A stretch of 5,052 nt of DNA, taken from NCBI GenBank assembly GCA_903821255.1, contig CAIJKT010000503.1, positions 1-5,052 on the forward strand. Reading direction: 5' to 3'. The notes under the pieces are model-generated. The model searched no databases, was not told where the DNA came from, and was given only the letters and a program-made list of their open reading frames with translations. Both the position numbers and the translations under genes were made by a program. Positions 1-5,052 of the stretch are shown piece by piece (within the stretch, counting starts at the first letter, position 1; every line of letters begins with the position of its first letter). This DNA is from an uncultured Lentisphaeria bacterium. Its GTDB lineage: Bacteria > Verrucomicrobiota > Lentisphaeria > Victivallales > Victivallaceae.

Positions 1-449
1 ATTCAGAAAGCTTCAAACCCAGGCTGAAACCGCTTTCCGGGCGGCCCGACCTGTCGCCGATGCTGGCGGTGCTGTTCCTGTTGCTGATCTTTTTCATGCT
101 CAGCAGTTCTTTCGTGCAGGTTTCCGGAATCAAAGTGGATCTGCCTGAAATCGGAACCAAAGGAACGCTGGGCGTCGAAAAATTCGTCATTACCGTGACT
201 ATGACCGAGAGCGGCAGCGAAAAATACTTTAATGAAAAAGAGGTCTCATGGGAAACGCTGAAGCAGGAACTGGCAAACGTCAGCAACTATTCGACATCGG
301 CCACGGTTATCCTCCGGGCTGACCAGAAAACGCCGTTCGGCACAATCTCTAAAATAATGTCCATCGCGGAAAAAGCCAATTTGTCTGTATTCATCGCAAC
401 TGTACCGCCAAAGAAAAAACAGGAAACAACGTTTGAGCAAAATGAATAA
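1..449 (+). CDS. exbD: ExbD/TolR-family biopolymer transport protein, 5' end cut by window edge
   Basis: Inner-membrane component of an ExbB-ExbD (TolQ-TolR-like) proton-driven motor that energises a TonB-type protein. The frame is open from the left edge (first full codon at nt 3), and the residues before the ATG at 60 (KPLSGRPDLSP) are typical of the ExbD cytoplasmic N-terminus. That ATG is therefore internal, and the true start lies just outside the window. One membrane helix follows (about nt 54-115, with LFLLLIFFMLSSSF), then GIKVDLPEI and a periplasmic domain containing VILRADQKTPFG and ending in a charged tail. This order and these motifs match ExbD well. The odd point is in the helix. 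Aligning SPMLAVLFLLLIFFM with E. coli ExbD TPFIDVMLVLLIIFM puts Ala (codon 66-68) where the proton-carrying Asp25 should be, and the helix has no other acidic residue. The stop overlaps the start of the next gene. Family assignment is secure; whether it moves protons is open. Confidence 0.9.
   Translation, partial: SESFKPRLKPLSGRPDLSPMLAVLFLLLIFFMLSSSFVQVSGIKVDLPEIGTKGTLGVEKFVITVTMTESGSEKYFNEKEVSWETLKQELANVSNYSTSATVILRADQKTPFGTISKIMSIAEKANLSVFIATVPPKKKQETTFEQNE
421..424 (+). promoter_or_regulatory. Ribosome binding site deciding the TonB-like start
   Basis: AGGA lies 8 bases before the TTG at 433 but 17 bases before the ATG at 442. The spacing favours TTG (protein begins MSKMNNAR). The ATG is the stronger codon and is preceded only by a weak GAG at 435-437. 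Both starts lie inside the end of exbD, so coupled translation could make either work. Confidence 0.4.
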
Positions 450-1215
450 TGCCAGGCCTGATAATTATCAGCGGATAATTATAGCAGAAGCGCTTGCGAT
501 CACCATATTATTCCATATGGCGCTGCTGTTTCTCTTCTCGTACAGTCCCGCTCAATTGAAGAACAACAACACGAAAACGCAGAAAATTGCCATGCTCAAC
601 CTGTACGATCATGAGAAAACATCCATGAAAGAGCTTACCGCCTGGCTGGAATATCACGATCCGTCCCTGATTTCCCGTCCTGACCAGAAATTCGGCTATG
701 CCGTGCTGTGCCGCAACCCGGATTTCCGGCCGCCGCTGCCTGATCTCCCCCGTGAGAAAAAAATGGAAACCATCACCGTTTTTGAAAAATTCAAAAAGCT
801 TTCACCTGAAAACCAGCTCAAATATGATATATGCGCCAGATTCGTCAACTACACGCCAACGCCGCTGCCGAAAGGCAAAAAAAATATTGAAAGCCAGACC
901 GCCGCTCAGGGGAAATATCCGGTTGCCATCTACGGCGGCGGCGCTGAACTGAAACCGTTCTTTGAAACCCCGCTGCCCGGGAATCTGCGGGAAGCGGCGG
1001 CAGCCGCCAAACCGTCCAAGATTTCGCTGGCCTTTCAGGGTGCGGGCCTGATGCCGCGGGCCGCGGTTGAAGAATCTTCCGGCAGCTATGAACTTGACAG
1101 CGCCGCAATTAAAGAGATTCTGTTCTGCGCCGATAAATTCTCGGCGGAATTAGTGAATCCGGGGGATTTTGTGACGATTACCGTACTATGGAATAAACCG
1201 GGGGGGAACAAATGA
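433..1215 (+). CDS. Divergent TonB-like energy-transducer protein, single membrane anchor
   Basis: Probable TonB-type protein that spans the periplasm and passes motor energy to a partner. Length is 260 residues from TTG 433, or 257 from ATG 442. Residues about 15-38 form one hydrophobic helix (AEALAITILFHMALLFLFS) with a short basic N-terminus, so the bulk is periplasmic. The helix holds T24-x3-H28, matching the S16-x3-H20 pattern of E. coli TonB, whose histidine is required for coupling to ExbB-ExbD. The C-terminal ~65 residues (FQGAGLMPRAAVEESSGSYE, then LDSAAIKEI, ending FVTITVLWNKPG) follow the TonB C-terminal pattern of a small residue, SSG, LD-x-AA and a final beta strand. The middle (about 45-190) lacks the long Pro-Lys spacer of classical TonB and has only short proline patches such as PPLPDLP and TPTPLPKGKK. 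It contains WLEYHDPSLI, which I cannot assign. Position directly after exbD supports the call. It could also be a TolA-like or motor-specific adaptor. Confidence 0.6.
   Translation: MSKMNNARPDNYQRIIIAEALAITILFHMALLFLFSYSPAQLKNNNTKTQKIAMLNLYDHEKTSMKELTAWLEYHDPSLISRPDQKFGYAVLCRNPDFRPPLPDLPREKKMETITVFEKFKKLSPENQLKYDICARFVNYTPTPLPKGKKNIESQTAAQGKYPVAIYGGGAELKPFFETPLPGNLREAAAAAKPSKISLAFQGAGLMPRAAVEESSGSYELDSAAIKEILFCADKFSAELVNPGDFVTITVLWNKPGGNK
1200..1206 (+). promoter_or_regulatory. G7 run: Shine-Dalgarno for the zinc-ribbon gene and possible slippery heptamer
   Basis: Seven consecutive G end five bases before the ATG at 1212 and can serve as its ribosome binding site. In the frame of the TonB-like gene the run reads ccG GGG GGG, which has the X-XXY-YYZ form of a -1 slippery heptamer. 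The -1 frame after it has no stop and runs straight into the zinc-ribbon protein. The ribosome-binding role is the simpler reading. Confidence 0.4.
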
Positions 1216-1454
1216 TCGGACTGGACTTTGCCGATGGTCTTTTCATATATCTTGCCGCCTGGCTGATAACTCTGGCGATATTGTGGGGCAGGGAGCTCTG
1301 GCGTCAGAAAGCCAACGACTGGAAAGTCAGCAGCAGCCAGCTTTTTACCTGCGATAAATGTCATTATGCTTTTCTGACCAAGGAAAATACTAACATCACC
1401 CGCTGTCCGCGCTGCAATTCAATGTGTCTTGTCCGCAAAAGACGCGGATTATAA
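1212..1454 (+). CDS. Small membrane-anchored zinc-ribbon protein of unknown function
   Basis: An 80-residue protein I cannot name. Residues about 9-27 form one membrane helix (LFIYLAAWLITLAILWG). The basic stretch RELWRQK follows at once, so by the positive-inside rule the C-terminus should be cytoplasmic. The C-terminal half carries C47-x2-C50 and C65-PR-C68, the four ligands of a zinc ribbon, plus an unpaired C72 and a basic end (RKRRGL). The ATG overlaps the stop of the TonB-like gene (ATGA) and a G-rich ribosome binding site precedes it, so this is a real, translationally coupled gene and not a chance frame. It may be a small accessory or regulator of the ExbD/TonB complex, sensing or binding metal or nucleic acid on the cytoplasmic side; this is inference from context only. 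The stop (1452-1454) abuts the end of the opposite-strand helicase gene. Confidence 0.75.
   Translation: MIGLDFADGLFIYLAAWLITLAILWGRELWRQKANDWKVSSSQLFTCDKCHYAFLTKENTNITRCPRCNSMCLVRKRRGL
1432..1448 (+). terminator. Possible weak terminator hairpin of the + strand operon
   Basis: TCCGC (1432-1436) can pair with GCGGA (1444-1448) around a 7-base loop, followed by TTATAATTA. The stem is only 5 bp and the tail is A/T rich but not a T tract. It lies within the last codons of the zinc-ribbon gene. There is no intergenic space for a standard terminator, which is the main reason to list it. Confidence 0.2.
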
Positions 1455-1778
1455 TTACAGCGACGGGGATACTTCCGTCACGATTTCCTTGAGCATGTAT
1501 TCCGAAACGTCGATGATTTCACCGTCACGCCGGAAAGCTCTTTCCATACGCTCGAAAATCTTGTTTCCAGCCTGCTGCTTCAGGCATTCCAGGTCGCCGA
1601 CAATATGCATTTCGCGGCGGCAGCGGGTGTGAGCGACATTGATCCGGTTGGGGTTGTCAATAAAACCGATGCCTTCGCCCTCGTTGCTCCGGACATAGGA
1701 GATAATGACCACATCGCTTTCGCCGCCCTGGAAGCTGTCCACCGTGGCGATTCTGGAAAACAGGAACCGCCGCCAGCG
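1455..1778 (-). pseudogene. C-terminal portion of the SF1 helicase (motifs V and VI), separated by an in-frame stop
   Basis: These 107 codons continue in the same frame directly after the TAA at 1779-1781. They hold the end of RecA-like domain 2. TVDSFQGGESD followed by VVIISYVRSN is motif V, and NRINVAHTRCRREMHIVGD is motif VI with its arginines. Helicases of this family need both for ATP hydrolysis, so this belongs to the upstream 744-codon part. A GTG at 1742-1740 could formally start a 95-residue protein, but it lies inside motif V and has no clear ribosome binding site, so independent expression is unlikely. The 12 codons between the stop and GTG (RWRRFLFSRIAT) also fit the family, which shows the reading frame was once continuous. 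Apart from the stop the sequence looks undamaged. The tail after motif VI (about residues 63-107 of the fragment) is a charged helical stretch. Confidence 0.75.
1462..1479 (-). terminator. Possible weak terminator hairpin of the helicase gene
   Basis: On the - strand GACGG (1479-1475) pairs with CCGTC (1466-1462) around an 8-base loop, followed by GCTGTAATTATAAT. The stem is 5 bp and the tail is not a proper T tract. It sits in the last codons of the helicase gene. Weak support. Confidence 0.15.
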
Positions 1779-1781
1779 TTA
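1779..1781 (-). other. In-frame TAA nonsense codon inside the helicase gene
   Basis: On the - strand the codons read GAA-TAA-CGC. The upstream 744 codons and the downstream 107 codons share one frame, so no indel is needed to join them; one base change to a sense codon such as CAA, GAA or AAA restores a protein of about 852 residues. TAA also ends exbD, the zinc-ribbon gene, leuS and the helicase itself, so it is a genuine stop in this genome. The following base is C, a context known to make termination less efficient in bacteria. Confidence 0.85.
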
Positions 1782-4013
1782 TTCGGAAATCTCCTCTTCC
1801 TGGACCAGCGCCCGGACGTGTTCCAGCGAAAGATTGTCCCGCAGGATTCCGACCTGTTTGCGGTATGGCACAATCATGGAAATCTCTTCCAGCGGACTCT
1901 TCTGCACCGCCCGGTAAAACACATAGCAGCAGATGAACGCTTCGGCGGGATTGGCCAGCCCGGGCTTCTGCCCTTCAATGAAAAGATGTTCGCGGCGCTT
2001 ATTCAAAGGCAGTCCGGATGTCGTATAAAATCTCAGGCTCGAAGGCGGATATTTCTGCTTCCGCTCATGATATGCCAGTTGATAATAATCCGCGCTCTCG
2101 CTGGCTTTAACCCCGGCATCGTAGAACAGCGTGGATGAAAACCGGAGCAGGCGCGGGTTCTGGCAGCGGTACGAGCATTTAAGCATTATCACCGGCACGC
2201 CGCGCTGAAAGGCGAGCCATTCCATCGCGCTGCCGGAGACCATGGCATGATATTTGGCGGGTACCGCCTTGAATTCGTCTTTTAGCTTCTGATGGATTTT
2301 TGACGGCATGGGGAATGGCGGAAGCTGCTGATGGTCGCCGAAAAGAACAACTCTTTTTCCCAGTTTGGCGCAAAGCAGAAACTCCTCCAGATTTGACATT
2401 CCGGCTTCGTCAAAAATAATGACGTCGTATTTGCCGTTCTGGTTCATGTCGTCAACGACGATCTCGTCCCGCAGCAGCCCGACGTGAGTTCCCGCGTATA
2501 TTCCGCCTATCTTCTGCTCGTTTCTGTCGGTTATAAAACGGTTTACGTTGCGGGCCTCGCCGATCCAGTTTTTCTCGGCCACATCCGGAGATATGCTGTG
2601 GATATTTTTGCCGAAACGCAGCACCGGCAGATCCCCGATGCGACGGCAGATATTATCGACGGCGGTATTTGACGGCGCCGCCACCAGAATACGCAGTCCC
2701 TGACGGCAAAGCTCCCTGACCACCTGTTCCAGCACAAAAGTCTTGCCGGTCCCAGGCGGGCCCTGGATCAGCACCACCGGGTTTGACGGGCTGATCGCGG
2801 CGGTCCAGGCCTGCCGCTGTGAAAGATCCATTACTGCCGGCGCGGTTTCCGGATCGCCGGGCGTAAAGCTGAACGGGCTGAGCGCCAGAACATATTCCAG
2901 GGCGCCAAATTTATTTCTGGCATCGCCGCTTCTGACGGCGTCCCATAACTCGTTAATGGCTGATGAAAGATAACTGCCCGGACTCCGCTGAAGACGGGCA
3001 AAGAGACGGTCGATATAGTTCTCAATCGCAGCCGCAAAGTCGCTGCGGAGACGGCCGAATATGATGCTGCCGTCAAAAATGTCTATTTTGAAGGTGCCGA
3101 ACAGATCCTTTTCGCCGCGCAGATAAACATTCAGGACATCGCCCTGGGCCAGCGGAATTTCCGGGTCGGAATGCATTTTGAACGGAACGTCCAGTTCGCC
3201 GCGGTCGCCGATGATTTCGGCATCCATAAACGTCAGTATGAACTCCTTTTCATTTTCCGCTTCAAGCCGGCACGCGGTATTCAAGAAATTCAGTTCGCTG
3301 CTGATTTCCCAGGGGGGTTTTGACGGAATTACGGCCGGTGCAATCCGTCCGGAGAGAGCTGGCGAGTCGTCATGGTCTTCAGGTTCCTGCTGCGTGGCGT
3401 AGCTCCCGTCAAGCGGCAGGCTGAGCTGACGGCTGATTTCGTCTGTCGCCATGTCCGCCGAAGCTTTCCTGATCAGACTTTTCATGAAAAACGCGGAAAG
3501 CCGTTTCATGGTGGCAATGGCGCGGGGATTCTGCGCTGCTCCAATGCCGTCAAGGGCCTCGACAAATTCCTTTCGGGTCAAATTGAGAACATTGCGTGAC
3601 GGGTAAGTACGGTTGGTATAGGCGATGACGTCATAGATTATCTCCAGCCGTTCGCCGTGCGTCAGTTCGTCCGTATCCAGCATGACCAGGTCATTCTCCT
3701 GGATGCGGGGCTCGCCGTCAGAAAAGGTAAGCAGATATTTCTGCACCCATTCCTTTGTTTCCAAAATCAATGCCGGACTGAAATTCTCCGCATCCCATGT
3801 AAAACAGCCTGTCTTCTCTCCGTCATAATCCGGCAGGGTAAACGGTGTGCCCAGCAGCTCAAAATGGTTGCTCTCCAGCAGAAACGGCACCGGCGCCTGG
3901 ACGGTCTCCCACAGCTCGTAGAACTCTCTTTTCATAACCCGTTCCGGAGCAGTCTGCCAGAGGCGCTTTCCTTCTTCAAAATAAGAATTAATTTTACTGA
4001 TTTCAGAATTCAA
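1779..4013 (-). CDS. Upf1/IGHMBP2/Dna2-like SF1 helicase, truncated before motif V
   Basis: ATP-dependent nucleic-acid helicase of superfamily 1 (AAA_11/AAA_12 type), cytoplasmic, 744 residues. Motifs in order: Q-motif region SQRQAW (398-403), Walker A GPPGTGKT (418-425), motif Ia VAAPSNTAVDN (444-454), Walker B FDEAG (534-538), motif III GDHQQLPP (559-566), SYRCQNP (614-620) and IVPYRKQ (714-720). It then ends, so motifs V and VI are missing and the product should lack helicase activity unless the stop is read through. Residues about 255-322 look like the beta-barrel (1B) insert of Upf1-like enzymes. Residues 1-240 match nothing I know. The TTG start at 4013 follows an in-frame TGA at 4019-4017, so the frame cannot extend further upstream; no strong ribosome binding site precedes it. 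ATG at 3935 (residue 27, MKREFYEL) is an alternative. The substrate is unknown; DNA repair or RNA metabolism are both possible. Confidence 0.85.
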   Translation of the reverse strand: MNSEISKINSYFEEGKRLWQTAPERVMKREFYELWETVQAPVPFLLESNHFELLGTPFTLPDYDGEKTGCFTWDAENFSPALILETKEWVQKYLLTFSDGEPRIQENDLVMLDTDELTHGERLEIIYDVIAYTNRTYPSRNVLNLTRKEFVEALDGIGAAQNPRAIATMKRLSAFFMKSLIRKASADMATDEISRQLSLPLDGSYATQQEPEDHDDSPALSGRIAPAVIPSKPPWEISSELNFLNTACRLEAENEKEFILTFMDAEIIGDRGELDVPFKMHSDPEIPLAQGDVLNVYLRGEKDLFGTFKIDIFDGSIIFGRLRSDFAAAIENYIDRLFARLQRSPGSYLSSAINELWDAVRSGDARNKFGALEYVLALSPFSFTPGDPETAPAVMDLSQRQAWTAAISPSNPVVLIQGPPGTGKTFVLEQVVRELCRQGLRILVAAPSNTAVDNICRRIGDLPVLRFGKNIHSISPDVAEKNWIGEARNVNRFITDRNEQKIGGIYAGTHVGLLRDEIVVDDMNQNGKYDVIIFDEAGMSNLEEFLLCAKLGKRVVLFGDHQQLPPFPMPSKIHQKLKDEFKAVPAKYHAMVSGSAMEWLAFQRGVPVIMLKCSYRCQNPRLLRFSSTLFYDAGVKASESADYYQLAYHERKQKYPPSSLRFYTTSGLPLNKRREHLFIEGQKPGLANPAEAFICCYVFYRAVQKSPLEEISMIVPYRKQVGILRDNLSLEHVRALVQEEEISE

Positions 4014-4074
4014 TATTCAAATCCGTTATTGTTATATAGACAGGGAGGCAACTTTTTCATACATAAATAGACAT
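4010..4074 (-). promoter_or_regulatory. Candidate leader: two tiny overlapping reading frames before the helicase
   Basis: After GGAGG and a 7-base spacer, ATG at 4074 opens a 5-codon frame (MSIYV) ending in TGA at 4059-4057. That stop overlaps (ATGA) the ATG at 4060, which opens a 16-codon frame (MKKLPPCLYNNNGFEY) ending in TGA at 4012-4010. That second stop overlaps (TTGA) the helicase TTG start at 4013. The chain would let ribosomes loaded at the good GGAGG site reach a helicase start that has no good site of its own. Very short frames occur by chance, so this is a hypothesis supported only by position. Confidence 0.25.
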
Positions 4075-4171
4075 CCGGCAGCCTCCAAAGTCAAGACGGA
4101 GGCGGCCGCGGCACAATCAGCAATATCATAGTCAAAGGGGTTTCAAACAGACGATCCCCGGTCAATTCCCA
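4014..4171 (-). other. Intergenic gap between leuS and the helicase gene
   Basis: A 158-base gap. From leuS outward on the - strand it holds about 60 bases with no structure I can see, then a strong hairpin (4076-4108), then two tiny reading frames up to the helicase start. The hairpin loop contains TTGACT (4094-4089), and TATTTA lies at 4069-4064. As a sigma70 promoter the spacer would be 19 bases, which is long, so promoter support is poor. No RNA gene was recognised. Confidence 0.5.
4076..4108 (-). other. GC-rich hairpin sequestering a Shine-Dalgarno-like GGAGG
   Basis: On the - strand CGGC-C-GCCTCC (4108-4098) pairs with GGAGGC-T-GCCG (4086-4076): ten base pairs with one C/T mismatch around an 11-base loop. 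The 3' arm contains GGAGG (4086-4082), ideally placed 7 bases before an ATG at 4074. No T tract follows, so it is not a standard terminator for leuS, although it could end or pause transcription. A second GCCTCC at 4049-4044 could pair with the same GGAGGC but forms only six pairs over a 31-base loop. Confidence 0.5.
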
Positions 4172-5052
4172 TTACCCGGCAACGATATTGACGAGGCGGC
4201 CGGGCACACAGACCACTTTGCGGACGGTTTTGCCGGCAAGCAACTGCTGAACCGGTTCCGAACCCAGCGCGATTTTTTCCATCTGTTCAATGGTTGAATC
4301 CGCGGGAATCATCAGGCGCACTCTGGGTTTGCCCATGAACTGGACCGCAATCTCGATTTCATCCGCCTTGATAAGCTCCGGATTGTATGCCGGCCAGGCG
4401 ACATAGGCAATAGTATCCCGGTGGCCGAGTTCGCGCCACAGTTCCTCCCCGATATGCGGGGCAAACGGCGCCAGCAGTTTTACAAAAGTCTCGGCGGCTT
4501 CGCGGGGCAGCGCGTCCTGCCTGGAAAACTCGTTGACGAAGATCATCATCTGGCTGATTGCGGTGTTAAAGCCGAAAGTATCCAGATCATCGGTAATTTT
4601 CCTGATCGTGTAATGCAATATCCGCTGTTGTTCGCGGCTGCACGGTTCATCGACAATATTGCTCTCGGTAATCAGACGCCAGACGCGTTTCAGGAAGCGG
4701 TAAACGCCTTCCACGCCGTTGGTGTTCCACGGCTTGGTCGCTTCGAGCGGACCCATGAACATTTCATACAGCCGCATGCTGTCCGCGCCGTATTCGCTGA
4801 TGACATCGTCCGGATTGACGACATTTTTCAGGGATTTCGACATTTTGGCCGGAAATTCGATCAGTTTTTCGCCGGTCTGTTTATGCGCCGGACCGTCAGC
4901 GGTGACTTCAACCAGGTCGTTCGGCACCAGCGCGCCGCGCGAATCCTTGTAGGACAGTCCCAGGATCATGCCCTGATTGATCAGCTTGGTGAACGGCTCT
5001 TTCGTGGAAACACAGCCCAGGTCGTACAGCACTTTGTGCCAGAAACGGGAAT
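4172..5052 (-). CDS. leuS: Leucyl-tRNA synthetase, C-terminal part, 5' end beyond window edge
   Basis: Class I aminoacyl-tRNA synthetase charging tRNA-Leu in the cytoplasm. The frame is open to the right edge (SRFWHKVLYDLG, the usual LeuRS sequence), so the GTG at 5032 is internal and about 293 codons of a normally ~800-900-residue protein are seen. The KMSKS loop (4846-4832), which binds ATP in the activation step, is followed by NVVNPDDVI, EYGADSMRLYEMFMGPLE and KPWNTNGVEGVYRFLKRVW, classic for the end of the LeuRS catalytic core. Next come the helical anticodon-binding domain and a C-terminal domain ending VPGRLVNIVAG, the family's usual terminus. The HIGH motif and the CP1 editing domain lie outside the window. 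No damage is visible. It is the gene upstream of the helicase on the same strand, 158 bases away, and a hairpin between them may separate or regulate the two. Confidence 0.97.
   Translation of the reverse strand, partial: SRFWHKVLYDLGCVSTKEPFTKLINQGMILGLSYKDSRGALVPNDLVEVTADGPAHKQTGEKLIEFPAKMSKSLKNVVNPDDVISEYGADSMRLYEMFMGPLEATKPWNTNGVEGVYRFLKRVWRLITESNIVDEPCSREQQRILHYTIRKITDDLDTFGFNTAISQMMIFVNEFSRQDALPREAAETFVKLLAPFAPHIGEELWRELGHRDTIAYVAWPAYNPELIKADEIEIAVQFMGKPRVRLMIPADSTIEQMEKIALGSEPVQQLLAGKTVRKVVCVPGRLVNIVAG

Noticed and set aside
60..62. ATG 60 as the start of exbD
   Set aside because: The frame is open upstream to the window edge and the preceding residues (GRPDLSP) match the ExbD N-terminus; starting here would remove the start of the membrane helix.
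1779..1781. Reassigned genetic code, selenocysteine or pyrrolysine at the helicase stop
   Set aside because: The codon is TAA, not TGA or TAG, and TAA is used as the normal stop of exbD, the zinc-ribbon gene, leuS and the helicase itself.
1742..1800. Frameshift or independent second gene as the cause of the helicase split
   Set aside because: The two parts are in the same frame, so no shift is required. GAGGAG lies upstream (about 1796-1791), but no ATG, GTG or TTG follows at a suitable distance, and GTG 1742 lies inside motif V.
1605..2138. Open frame of 177 codons on the + strand opposite the helicase C-terminal half
   Set aside because: It covers the helicase codons across the nonsense site in antisense and has no recognisable motif; the helicase motifs on the other strand are decisive.
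3657..4070. Open frame of 137 codons on the + strand opposite the helicase N-terminus
   Set aside because: Lies antisense to a well-supported coding region, shows no domain, membrane segment or ribosome site, and has composition expected of a shadow frame.
4064..4094. Sigma70 promoter TTGACT...TATTTA for the helicase
   Set aside because: The spacer is 19 bases and the -10 match is poor; the -35-like element lies in the loop of the hairpin. Too weak to list as a promoter.
4101..4108. NotI-like palindrome GCGGCCGC region as an operator or recombination site
   Set aside because: Short GC-rich palindrome with no repeat partner elsewhere in the window; better explained as part of the hairpin arm.
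1..5052. CRISPR array, tRNA, rRNA, insertion sequence or integrase site
   Set aside because: No spaced direct repeats, cloverleaf, transposase motif or terminal inverted repeats were seen on either strand.

Overview
The window reads as ordinary bacterial chromosome, compact and at roughly 50% G+C (estimated by eye). It has three co-directional genes on the + strand (1-1454), then a helicase gene and a leucyl-tRNA synthetase gene on the - strand (1455-5052). The style of the ExbD and TonB-like proteins (GRPDLSP before the ExbD membrane helix, and a WLEYHDPSLI segment in the TonB-like protein) reminds me of the PVC superphylum, perhaps Lentisphaerota or relatives. That is an impression from memory, not a proven assignment.

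Region 1 (1-1454, +) is the tail of an energy-transduction operon. It holds an ExbD/TolR-family protein cut by the left edge, a single-pass TonB-like protein, and an 80-residue membrane-anchored zinc-ribbon protein. The reading frames overlap at both junctions (ATGAATAA at 442-449, or 17 bases if the TTG start is used; ATGA at 1212-1215), so translation is probably coupled. ExbD and TonB normally work with an ExbB-type motor to pass proton-motive force to outer-membrane or periplasmic partners. The ExbD here lacks the usual membrane aspartate, which is replaced by alanine, while the TonB-like protein keeps the conserved membrane histidine.

Region 2 (1455-4013, -) encodes a large superfamily 1 helicase of the Upf1/IGHMBP2/Dna2 type, broken by one in-frame TAA at 1779-1781. 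The first 744 codons carry motifs I to IV. The 107 in-frame codons after the stop carry motifs V and VI, which are needed for ATP hydrolysis. The frame is otherwise intact, so this is a recent nonsense mutation, a base-call error, or a case of readthrough. The helicase stop directly abuts the stop of the zinc-ribbon gene with no intergenic base.

Region 3 (4014-4171) is a 158-base gap holding a GC-rich hairpin on the - strand. A GGAGG Shine-Dalgarno-like sequence lies in its 3' arm, followed by two tiny overlapping reading frames that run into the helicase TTG start. Region 4 (4172-5052, -) is the C-terminal part of leuS, including KMSKS, cut by the right edge.

I do not see a complete new defence or mobile system. 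The points most worth checking are the ExbD aspartate loss, the helicase nonsense codon, the zinc-ribbon partner and the helicase leader.
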